The position numbers and the translations under genes are program-made. Below, one piece after another: positions 57,821-64,000 of a stretch of 64,000 nt of DNA; the first letter of the stretch is position 1, and each line of letters opens with the position of its first letter. Origin of the DNA: Leifsonia sp. PS1209. Its GTDB lineage: Bacteria > Actinomycetota > Actinomycetes > Actinomycetales > Microbacteriaceae. Below the pieces are notes generated by a model, which saw nothing but the letters and a program-made list of their open reading frames with translations, was not told the DNA's origin and ran no database searches. The stretch covers positions 2,914,001-2,978,000 of the forward strand of contig NZ_CP051154.1 in the NCBI RefSeq assembly GCF_012317045.1. Direction: 5' to 3'.

Positions 57821-58401
57821 CGCGTGGCGGGGGTGCGGTTCTCCGCGCTCACCATCCACGCGTACTGCTCCAGTGCCGCGATGATCGCGTGCAGCAGGTC
57901 GGCCGAGGTCGGGTCGGCCTCGTCCACCTCGTCGTGCACCTCGCGCATCGTCGCGACGGTGGCTTCGAGCCGCTCGGTGATCAGGTCGACGGTCTCCGCC
58001 GTGTCGACCTCCCCGTTCGGGAACTCGGGCAGGCTGGTCGTCTTGGCGACGATGGCGCTGCGGCCGTCCGGGGTGGCGTGCAGAGCGCGCAGGCGTTCGG
58101 CGACCTCGTCGCTGAACTCGCGAGCCGCCTCGATGATCTCGTCGAGCTGCAGGTGCAGGTCGCGGAAGTTCTTGCCGACGACGTTCCAGTGCGCCTGCTT
58201 GCCCTGCAGGTGCAGCTCGATCAGGTCGACGTGCACGCGCTGAAGGTCGGCGACGAGCTCGGGCGACGCAACGAACCCCTTCTCCGCGTGCTCCCGCCGA
58301 GTGGTGTGTGCACCGGCGGAGGCGCTGCCCGGCGCCCGCGATCCTGCGGTCCTGGTGGTGGTCTTCGCGCTGGTCGTGGTCGTGGTCTTGGCCATGAGCA
58401 T
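57817..58401 (-). CDS. dps: Dps-family DNA-binding ferritin-like protein
   Basis: A 194-residue Dps. The ferroxidase residues lie in GKQAHWNVVGKNFRDLHLQL followed by DEIIEAAREFSDEVAERL. A 40-residue Lys/Thr/Ser/Arg-rich N-terminal tail may bind DNA. Dps shells store iron and shield DNA from peroxide. The start is ATG 58401 or 58395 (MLMAKTT); both lie behind GAGAGATGGG. It heads the operon leading to the glycosyltransferase. Confidence 0.92.
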   Translation of the reverse strand: MLMAKTTTTTSAKTTTRTAGSRAPGSASAGAHTTRREHAEKGFVASPELVADLQRVHVDLIELHLQGKQAHWNVVGKNFRDLHLQLDEIIEAAREFSDEVAERLRALHATPDGRSAIVAKTTSLPEFPNGEVDTAETVDLITERLEATVATMREVHDEVDEADPTSADLLHAIIAALEQYAWMVSAENRTPATR

Positions 58402-58490
58402 CCCATCTCTCGTGTCGATTGGCTGGAACACGAACGGTAGGCGCATCGACGACATCCGTGAACCGCCTTGACGGAACGTGGATGCTCTGC

Positions 58491-58661
58491 TCAGGCGGCA
58501 TCCCGATGGGCGTCGCGCAGCAGCTCGGCCACGAGCGCGCGGTACTGCGCGGGGTCGATGCCGAAGGTACGGCGGATCGCCTCGTCTTTCGCCGAGCGAT
58601 CCGCCGTCTCCGGATGCTCGGCTTCGAACAGGAGCAGGAGTCTCTCGCGCGGCGTCGGCAT
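58491..58661 (-). CDS. DUF3263-type small protein
   Basis: A 56-residue protein. The pattern KDEAIRRTFGIDPAQYRALV matches DUF3263, a short helix-turn-helix-like actinobacterial family of unknown role. ATG at 58661 follows GGGGAC. It lies between dps and a lipoprotein gene, all on the minus strand. Confidence 0.72.
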   Translation of the reverse strand: MPTPRERLLLLFEAEHPETADRSAKDEAIRRTFGIDPAQYRALVAELLRDAHRDAA

Positions 58662-58699
58662 GTCCCCAGTGTGCAGGGGACCACCGACATCCGGGATGT

Positions 58700-59302
58700 T
58701 CAGCCCTGAACGAGCGCGCCGACCGTCAGCAGCGAGATCGTGTCGGACGTGCACGCGGTGACGTCGGCGTCCTTGATGAACAGCGACTCCTTCGATCCGG
58801 GCGGGTAGACGCGGAAGCCGTCGGCCGGCTTCGGCTGGCAGTCGGAGGTCGAGTAGTTGAGCGCCTGCGCGATCTTCAGCGGCGCCGTCGCGGTGCCGCC
58901 CGGAGCCAGGTTCACCGTCGGGTGCGGCGTGGACCTGTCGAAGTCCGCCGCCTTGCCGAGCTGGGTGCCGTTGCCGTCCCCGACGAAGGAGACCCCCGGC
59001 CAGCCCTGCAGCGCGCACGCCGTCGTGCCGGTGTTCGTCAGCACCAGCGTCACCTCGACGCTGCCCGCCGCTCCCCCGCCGCCCTGTCCGATCGAGCCGG
59101 TCAGCTTCGCCGTGTCGCACTGGCCGTCCACCGGGACGGTGGTGCTGGATGCGCTCGGCCGCGGCGACGAGGACGACGTGGTGGACGACGACGCCGGCGT
59201 CGAACTCGGCGACCCGCTCGGCGTGGAGGCCGAGCATGCGGTCAGCGCGAGCGCGACGCCGGCGACGATCAGGGAGGCTGTGACGATCCTGGAAGAAGTC
59301 AT
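58700..59302 (-). CDS. DUF4232 lipoprotein
   Basis: A 200-residue exported lipoprotein. Signal peptide with lipobox LTAC (Cys 23), a Ser/Thr/Pro linker to residue 58, then a DUF4232 domain: LTLVLTNTGTTAC-type start (VEVTLVLTNTGTTACALQGW), PGVSFVG, and a C-terminal Cys pair. DUF4232 proteins are cell-surface proteins of unknown function. ATG at 59302. It is 15 bp downstream of dipZ's stop on the same strand. Confidence 0.88.
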   Translation of the reverse strand: MTSSRIVTASLIVAGVALALTACSASTPSGSPSSTPASSSTTSSSSPRPSASSTTVPVDGQCDTAKLTGSIGQGGGGAAGSVEVTLVLTNTGTTACALQGWPGVSFVGDGNGTQLGKAADFDRSTPHPTVNLAPGGTATAPLKIAQALNYSTSDCQPKPADGFRVYPPGSKESLFIKDADVTACTSDTISLLTVGALVQG

Positions 59303-59317
59303 GCCCCTATCTGATCA

Positions 59318-61132
59318 TCATCCGAAGGTGAACGAGTATGCCGAAACACCTTTCGGGATGGTCACGATCACATTTCCGGATTTCGCCGTCGCCGATTTCA
59401 GCAGCCGATACGAGTCCGGAGTGCCGCTGACGTCGATGGTCTTGGTGACGCCGTCCGCCGTGTAACTGACCGTTCCGCTGCCGGAGAGGACCATGCGCAC
59501 CTCGGAGGCCTTGTAGTTCAGCCGGATGCGCGCATCCTGTCCCGTCGGCTCGACGAACTGGGTGTTCAGCGACCACGCACCGTCGAGGGCGAACGAGTTG
59601 GAGCGCTGCTTCGCCGGGAACGAGAACGACGGGGTGCCGGACGAGTACTTCTCGTCTCCGCCGAAGTTCACGACCTTGGTGGTGCCGAGGTAGGTCTCCG
59701 GCGTCGTGCTTCCCGCGACCGGGGTGGTGTCCTTCAGCTCGGTGGCGGCCGGCAGGGTCTCGCCGGGCTTCGCATCCTGGAGCAGCTGGCGGATGAGCTT
59801 CTCGGTGGAGGCGTAGTTGCCCTCGCCGAACTGCACGTTGCGCACGACGCCCTTGGCGTCGATCAGGTAATGGGCCGGCCAGTAGCGGTTGCGGTAGTTG
59901 GTCCAGGTGCTCAGGTTGTTGTCGATGGCCACCGGGTAGGTGATGCCGAAGCTCTTCGCGCCGGACTCGACGTTGGCGGGCACCTTCTCGAACGCGTACT
60001 CGGGCGAGTGGATGCCGATGACGTCGAGCCCCGCATCCCGGTACGCCTTGTCCCAGGCCACCACGTGCGGCACGCTGCGCTGGCAGTTGATGCAGGAGTA
60101 CGCCCAGAAGTCGACGAGCACGACCTTGCCCTTCAGTTGCGAGAGCGCGATCGGCTTATCGCCCGGGGTGTTGAACCACTGCTGGATGCCCGTGATGTCC
60201 GGCGCGATGCCACAGCTCTGCAGCTGGTCGGAGTTGTTCGTGCACTTGGAGAGGTTCTTGTTCTGGTCGTTGACGATGCCGCCGAGGTTGAGCGCCTGCG
60301 ACACCTGGTCCGAGTTCGAGAACTGGTCCTGCAAGGCGCTGGTGTAGTCGGGGATGAGCCGCTGCAGCGCCTGCGGGAGGTTGAACAGCAGCCCGACGGC
60401 GAGGGCCAGCATCAGGACGCCACCGGTGAGCCGGATGCCCTTCTGGTGCTTCCTGAACGACTTCACCCGCTCGGCGACCCTGCGGCCGGCGAGCGCGAAG
60501 ATGAGCAGCGGGATGGCGGCGCCGATGGCGAACGTGAGGGTGAGGACGATGGTCTCCGGCCCGATCCGGCCCGTCGATCCTGCCACCGTGATGGCGGCGA
60601 GCACGGGGCCGGCGCACGGCACGTAGACGGCGCCGAGCGCGATGCCGAGGACGAAGCCGCCACGCTCGGTGCCGACGTTGCGCTGCGGGATCCAGGAGAA
60701 CGGCTTCTCCAGATACTCCTCGAACTTCGGCACGATCAGGCCGACGCCGATCAGCACGAGCACCACGATGCCCGCGTACCGCAGCACATCCTGGGGCAGG
60801 TGCAGCAAGGCCAGGATGAGCGACCCTGCCAGCGTGAAGACACTGAAGCTGACGACGAGGCCGAGGATGACCTGGTACGGCCGCCAGCGGGAGACGGTCT
60901 GCACCTTCTCCTTCACCTTCTCCTCGGTGAGCACGGCCTGCGTCGTGCCGGACGAAGATCCGGTCTGCGCCGCCTGTGCTGTCTGCGCCGCCTGGTCCGT
61001 CTCCTCCGTCTTCTGGCGCGCACTCTGCGCGCCGCCGGAGAAGAAGATCACGGGCAGGACCGGCAGGATGCATGGCGAGATGCCGGTGATGAGGCCGCCG
61101 AGGAAGCCGATGAGAGCGAGGGTGAGGTACAT
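59318..61132 (-). CDS. dipZ: DipZ-like CcdA/thioredoxin membrane protein
   Basis: A 604-residue protein. Residues 1-290 are a CcdA electron-transfer membrane domain with [16 protein letters not shown] and [11 protein letters not shown] (its two redox cysteines). Residues about 350-480 are a TlpA-like redoxin with YSCINCQRS (CxxC). The C-terminal part about 500-604 is a carbohydrate-binding-like beta domain, as in mycobacterial DipZ (Rv2874). It brings reducing power to exported proteins. The ATG at 61132 gives [10 protein letters not shown]. Divergent from a fasciclin gene, as dipZ neighbours mpt70/83 in mycobacteria. Confidence 0.9.
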   Translation of the reverse strand: MYLTLALIGFLGGLITGISPCILPVLPVIFFSGGAQSARQKTEETDQAAQTAQAAQTGSSSGTTQAVLTEEKVKEKVQTVSRWRPYQVILGLVVSFSVFTLAGSLILALLHLPQDVLRYAGIVVLVLIGVGLIVPKFEEYLEKPFSWIPQRNVGTERGGFVLGIALGAVYVPCAGPVLAAITVAGSTGRIGPETIVLTLTFAIGAAIPLLIFALAGRRVAERVKSFRKHQKGIRLTGGVLMLALAVGLLFNLPQALQRLIPDYTSALQDQFSNSDQVSQALNLGGIVNDQNKNLSKCTNNSDQLQSCGIAPDITGIQQWFNTPGDKPIALSQLKGKVVLVDFWAYSCINCQRSVPHVVAWDKAYRDAGLDVIGIHSPEYAFEKVPANVESGAKSFGITYPVAIDNNLSTWTNYRNRYWPAHYLIDAKGVVRNVQFGEGNYASTEKLIRQLLQDAKPGETLPAATELKDTTPVAGSTTPETYLGTTKVVNFGGDEKYSSGTPSFSFPAKQRSNSFALDGAWSLNTQFVEPTGQDARIRLNYKASEVRMVLSGSGTVSYTADGVTKTIDVSGTPDSYRLLKSATAKSGNVIVTIPKGVSAYSFTFG

Positions 61133-61166
61133 GCCTGGCGTTCGGAACGGAGGGCCCCACGGATTG

Positions 61167-61204
61167 ATCCGGAAGAGATCCGAAGAATCCGCAATCCGAT
61201 TCCG
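61167..61204. repeat. ATCCG repeats in the dipZ/fasciclin promoter
   Basis: ATCCG occurs at 61167, 61178, 61187 and 61194, followed by ATTCCG at 61199. They lie 35-72 bp from the dipZ start and 71-108 bp from the fasciclin start. They may be protein-binding or promoter elements; no consensus could be assigned. Confidence 0.4.
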
Positions 61205-61274
61205 TGCGTGCCCCGAACCCCCTTCGAAGCCGCTGCTGCGGCTCACCACAGCCCACATAGAAGGAGTAGTTCCC

Positions 61275-61937
61275 ATGCGAGTTCAGAAGCGTCACATGAT
61301 CGCCGCCCTCGGACTCGCCGCAGTGGCCGCCCTCGGTCTCTCGGCGTGTTCCTCCGGAAGCTCGGGCTCCGGCTCGTCCAGCTCGTCGTCGTCGATGACT
61401 TCCGAGTCGCCCAGCGCGACGGCGATGGACCCGGCAGCCGACCTCGTCGGCAGCGGATGCGCCGCATACGCCAAGGCCGTCCCGTCCGGCGCAGGCTCGG
61501 TCACCGGCATGGCGCAGGACCCGGTGGCGGTCGCGGCAAGCAACAACCCGCTGCTCACCACCTTGGTCGCCTCGGTCTCCGGCAAGCTCAACCCGGACGT
61601 GAACCTGGTCGACACCCTCAACGGTAGCGAGTTCACGGTGTTCGCACCGGTCGACGACGCGTTCAAGAAGATCGACGCCGCCACCATCGACACCCTGAAG
61701 ACGCCGGCAGGAGCCGACACGCTCAAGAAGATCCTGACCTACCACGTCGTGCCCGGCCAGATCGCCCCTGACAAGATCGACGGCACCCACAAGACCGTCG
61801 AGGGCGGCGACGTCACCGTCACCGGCAGCGGCGACGACATCATGGTCAACGGGGCCAAGGTCATCTGCGGTGGAGTCCACACCGCCAACGCCACGGTGTA
61901 CCTCATCGACACCGTGCTGATGCCGCCGGCCAACTGA
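61275..61937 (+). CDS. Fasciclin-domain lipoprotein (MPT70/MPT83-like)
   Basis: A 220-residue surface lipoprotein. Signal peptide with lipobox LSAC (Cys 25), a Ser-rich linker to about 50, then a FAS1 domain: [49 protein letters not shown] and the C-terminal [11 protein letters not shown]. Resembles MPB70/MPT83 of mycobacteria, which are SigK-dependent. ATG at 61275 after GAAGGAG. A terminator follows. Confidence 0.92.
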   Translation: MRVQKRHMIAALGLAAVAALGLSACSSGSSGSGSSSSSSSMTSESPSATAMDPAADLVGSGCAAYAKAVPSGAGSVTGMAQDPVAVAASNNPLLTTLVASVSGKLNPDVNLVDTLNGSEFTVFAPVDDAFKKIDAATIDTLKTPAGADTLKKILTYHVVPGQIAPDKIDGTHKTVEGGDVTVTGSGDDIMVNGAKVICGGVHTANATVYLIDTVLMPPAN

Positions 61938-61961
61938 TCCCCTCCGTCGCCGGCAGCATCG

Positions 61962-62000
61962 AGAGCGGCCCACCGGTTCATCCGGCGGGCCGCTCTTTTC
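61962..62000 (+). terminator. Terminator after the fasciclin gene
   Basis: AGAGCGGCCC (61962-61971) pairs with 61987-61996, with an inner CCGG/CCGG stem, followed by TTTTCGTCGT. Confidence 0.85.
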
Positions 62001-62046
62001 GTCGTCGCGGCGGGCTGGCCGGGGGTCGGCTGCCATGATGGGAGGC

Positions 62047-63141
62047 ATGAAAGGCTTCACCACGTGGATCATCCGGTTCTGGCCGGTCGTCGTACCGATC
62101 CTCGGGGTGATCCTGCTCGTCCTCTGCTGGAACGCCGAGCTCGGCCCCGTGCTGGTCACGCTGGTCGCCCTCGTGCTCGCCGCGACGGTGCTCGCGGCCG
62201 TGCAGCACGCCGAGGTCGTGGCGCACAAGGTCGGTGAGCCGTTCGGTTCCCTGGTGCTCGCCGTCGCCGTCACGGTGATCGAGGTCGGGCTGATCGTGAC
62301 GCTGATGTCGAGCGGCAAGGACGCATCCACGTTGGCCAGGGACACGGTGTTCTCGGCGGTGATGATCACCATGAACGGCATCGTCGGCCTGTCGCTGCTG
62401 CTCAGCTCCACCAGGAACACCAGCAGCAAATTCAACGCCCAGGGCAGCGGAGCCGCGCTCGCCACGGTGGTCACGCTCGCGACGCTGACGATGGTGCTCC
62501 CCACCTTCACCGAGACGCCGGGCCCGCAGTTCTCGCCCAGCCAGCTCGTCTTCGCTGCGATCGCGTCCGTGGTCGTGTACGCGATGTTCGTCTTCACCCA
62601 GACGGTCGCGCACCGCGACTACTTCCTCCCGGTGACCGCCAAAGGCAAACCGCTCGACGAGGACACCCACGCCGAGCGACCGTCCACCCGGACCGCGATG
62701 ATCAGCCTCGGGCTGCTGTTCCTCGCGCTGGTCGCGGTGGTGGGTCTCGCCAAGCTGGAATCGCCGTCGATCGAGCGCGGCGTCGAAGCCGTCGGCCTCC
62801 CGCAGTCGTTCGTCGGCGTCGTCATCGCCCTGCTCGTGCTGCTCCCCGAGGGCATCGCCGCCGCGAAGGCCGCGACACGCAACCGGATGCAGACCAGCAT
62901 GAACCTGGCGCTCGGCTCGGCCATCGCCAGCATCGGGCTGACGATCCCGTCGATCGCCGTCGCATCCATCTGGCTCACCGGACCGCTGCATCTCGGGCTC
63001 GGCGCCAGCCAGATCGTGCTGCTCGCCCTGACGGTCGGGGTGAGCATCCTGACGATCATGCCCGGGCGTGCTGTGCGGCTGCAGGGCGGCATCCACCTGG
63101 TGCTGTTCGCGGCGTTCATCTTCCTGTCCATCGCGCCGTGA
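62047..63141 (+). CDS. chaA: ChaA-type calcium/sodium-proton antiporter
   Basis: A 364-residue CaCA-superfamily exchanger with ten to eleven helices. The two inverted alpha repeats are GEPFGSLVLAVAVTVIEVGL and LLVLLPEGIAAAKAATRNRM, each with the ion-binding acidic residue. ATG at 62047 follows GGGAGG; an ATG at 62035 is in frame but lacks a site. It exports Ca2+, Na+ or K+ in exchange for protons. Monocistronic or read with the DUF1801 gene 24 bp downstream. Confidence 0.9.
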   Translation: MKGFTTWIIRFWPVVVPILGVILLVLCWNAELGPVLVTLVALVLAATVLAAVQHAEVVAHKVGEPFGSLVLAVAVTVIEVGLIVTLMSSGKDASTLARDTVFSAVMITMNGIVGLSLLLSSTRNTSSKFNAQGSGAALATVVTLATLTMVLPTFTETPGPQFSPSQLVFAAIASVVVYAMFVFTQTVAHRDYFLPVTAKGKPLDEDTHAERPSTRTAMISLGLLFLALVAVVGLAKLESPSIERGVEAVGLPQSFVGVVIALLVLLPEGIAAAKAATRNRMQTSMNLALGSAIASIGLTIPSIAVASIWLTGPLHLGLGASQIVLLALTVGVSILTIMPGRAVRLQGGIHLVLFAAFIFLSIAP

Positions 63142-63165
63142 CCCGCGCCGGGGCTAGCCTGAGGC

Positions 63166-63579
63166 ATGGCCCCGGAGTATCGGAAAGACCCGCGCGTCGA
63201 CGCGTACCTCGACGGGCTGCCCGCCTGGCAGCGTGATATCTTCGCGCAGCTGCGCGACATCATCCACGAGGCGGACCCCGCCATCGAGGAGACCATCAAA
63301 CGCACCGTCCGGCCGTACTTCGTGCTCGACGGCACCGTGTGCGCGTTCCTCGCGGCGAAAGACCACGTGAATCTGTTCGTCTACGACGGGGGCATCGTGC
63401 CGGACCCGCACGGACTCGTCACGGCAGGACACGACAATACGACGGCGCGCACCATCGGATTCGCCGAGGGGCAGCCCATCCGGCGGGAGCCGCTGCTGGC
63501 GTTCCTGCGTGCGATCGTCGCGGACAATCGCGCGGGAGGCTGGCGCAGCATCGTGGCACGGGGGCAAGCTGGGTCGTAG
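63166..63579 (+). CDS. DUF1801 (YdhG-like) protein
   Basis: A 137-residue protein with RVDAYLDGLPAWQRDIFAQL and EETIKRTVRPYF, then FVYDGGIVPDPHGLVTAG. This matches the DUF1801/YdhG fold of iron-chaperone-like proteins; function not proven. ATG at 63166, 24 bp after chaA. Confidence 0.85.
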   Translation: MAPEYRKDPRVDAYLDGLPAWQRDIFAQLRDIIHEADPAIEETIKRTVRPYFVLDGTVCAFLAAKDHVNLFVYDGGIVPDPHGLVTAGHDNTTARTIGFAEGQPIRREPLLAFLRAIVADNRAGGWRSIVARGQAGS

Positions 63580-63624
63580 GGCGGCGCTCCCCGCGCGGCC
63601 ACGACGCGAGACGAGGTGGATGCG

Positions 63625-63819
63625 ATGACCGCTGAACGAGAACCGATCGAGTACCCCGACGAGGCCGGATACCCGGACGGCGAAGGCTTCCTCGACGAGG
63701 GCACCGCGCATCCGGATGCGGCGGCCGGGACGGACGATGCGCCGTCGCTCGACGGGCTGGCGGCCTTCGCCGACACCGACGAGGAGGACGACGAGCCGGG
63801 AGACGGCCCGGACGTGTGA
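63625..63819 (+). CDS. Small acidic protein of unknown function
   Basis: A 64-residue very acidic protein (many Asp/Glu, pattern DTDEEDDEPGDGPD at the end), likely disordered. ATG at 63625 follows GAGG at 7 nt; GTG at 63616 is in frame. No family recognised. It follows the DUF1801 gene by 45 bp. Confidence 0.55.
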   Translation: MTAEREPIEYPDEAGYPDGEGFLDEGTAHPDAAAGTDDAPSLDGLAAFADTDEEDDEPGDGPDV

Positions 63820-63855
63820 CGCCGCGGCGGAGATCGGGGGCCATCCGGTCGGAAA

Positions 63856-63890
63856 CTCCGCCCGAGCGGAGTCGCGCTCGGCGTGGCGGA
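63856..63890 (+). repeat. Left copy of the right-edge inverted repeat
   Basis: Starts CTCCGCCCGAGCGGAGTC, itself a hairpin (ACTCCGC/GCGGAGT). It is related to the reverse complement of 63951-63985. No gene is visible from 63820 to 64000. Confidence 0.55.
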
Positions 63891-63950
63891 CCGAAAGTCC
63901 TCCGTGAGCGAGCCGCCGTGGCGGCGACCACTCCAGCGGAGTTCCTGGCG

Positions 63951-63985
63951 ACACGCCGCGGCAGACTCCGCTCGGACGGAGACTC
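63951..63985 (-). repeat. Right copy of the right-edge inverted repeat
   Basis: On the minus strand it starts CTCCGTCCGAGCGGAGTC and ends GGCGTGTCGCC. It matches 4166-4200 at 29 of 35 positions and 63856-63890 over its first 18 bases at 17 positions. Confidence 0.6.
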
Positions 63986-64000
63986 GGCGGCGAGCCGCGC

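Noticed and set aside
60156..62597. 813-codon minus-strand open frame
   Set aside because: It overlaps dipZ in a wrong frame and the fasciclin and chaA genes antisense; no recognisable domain.
63888..63901. GGACCGAAAGTCCT, which looks like another DosR-like box
   Set aside because: It lies at the edge of the right-edge repeat, where the aligned copy reads differently, and no start codon is visible downstream inside the window. It could still serve a gene beyond the edge.

Overview
The window is chromosomal DNA of a high-GC actinobacterium, most likely a member of the Microbacteriaceae (Leifsonia-like). This is inferred from the strong GC bias in third codon positions, frequent GTG starts with ATGA/GTGA/TGATG gene overlaps, and a gene set that includes CarD, fused IspDF, GlnR, SenX3/RegX3-type phosphate sensing, SigK/RskA, a DosS/DosR-type pair and many universal stress proteins. 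No phage, insertion sequence or CRISPR array was seen. Genes are densely packed and no gap between genes exceeds about 220 bp.

Layout. 1-8.7 kb: a truncated CitA-type sensor kinase divergent from a citrate transporter, a small PLDc_N membrane protein, two PLP enzymes of sulfur amino acid metabolism, a siderophore-interacting protein and an NhaA antiporter fused to a DsbA-like domain. 8.7-24.7 kb: a stress/dormancy island with two alcohol dehydrogenases, six universal stress proteins, an MgtA-type P-ATPase, a beta-CASP RNase-like protein, a flavodoxin, a PPOX-fold protein, and a GAF sensor kinase plus NarL-type regulator that closely resemble mycobacterial DosS/DosR. All four divergent promoters in the island carry DosR-like boxes (core GGGACTTTCGGCCC or GGGACCAACGGCC) about 35-60 bp from the start codons, so the island looks like one self-contained regulon.

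24.7-34.3 kb: tRNA-Thr(UGU), a membrane-anchored DsbA-like protein, a lone MsiK/UgpC-type ABC ATPase, a DUF4032 protein, rlmB-cysS, ispDF-carD and a lipoprotein. 33.6-48.5 kb: a phosphate region with regX3-senX3, phoU, gpmA, ygfZ, a nitrobindin-like protein, glnR, ppk1-mutT1 and pstSCAB. PHO-box-like direct repeats with 11-bp period precede phoU, ppk1 and pstS. Related hairpin terminators close several of these units.

48.5-64 kb: sigK-rskA, tRNA-Lys(UUU), an ECF sigma factor paired with a membrane-anchored beta-propeller protein, a ClC-type channel, a tightly overlapping operon (Dps, acyl-CoA-dehydrogenase-like protein, PIG-L deacetylase fused to a methyltransferase, glycosyltransferase), a DUF4232 lipoprotein, divergent dipZ and MPT70/83-like fasciclin genes (SigK targets in mycobacteria), a ChaA-type antiporter, a DUF1801 protein and a small acidic protein. 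A cluster of inverted repeats lies at the right edge, with a related single copy near 4.2 kb.
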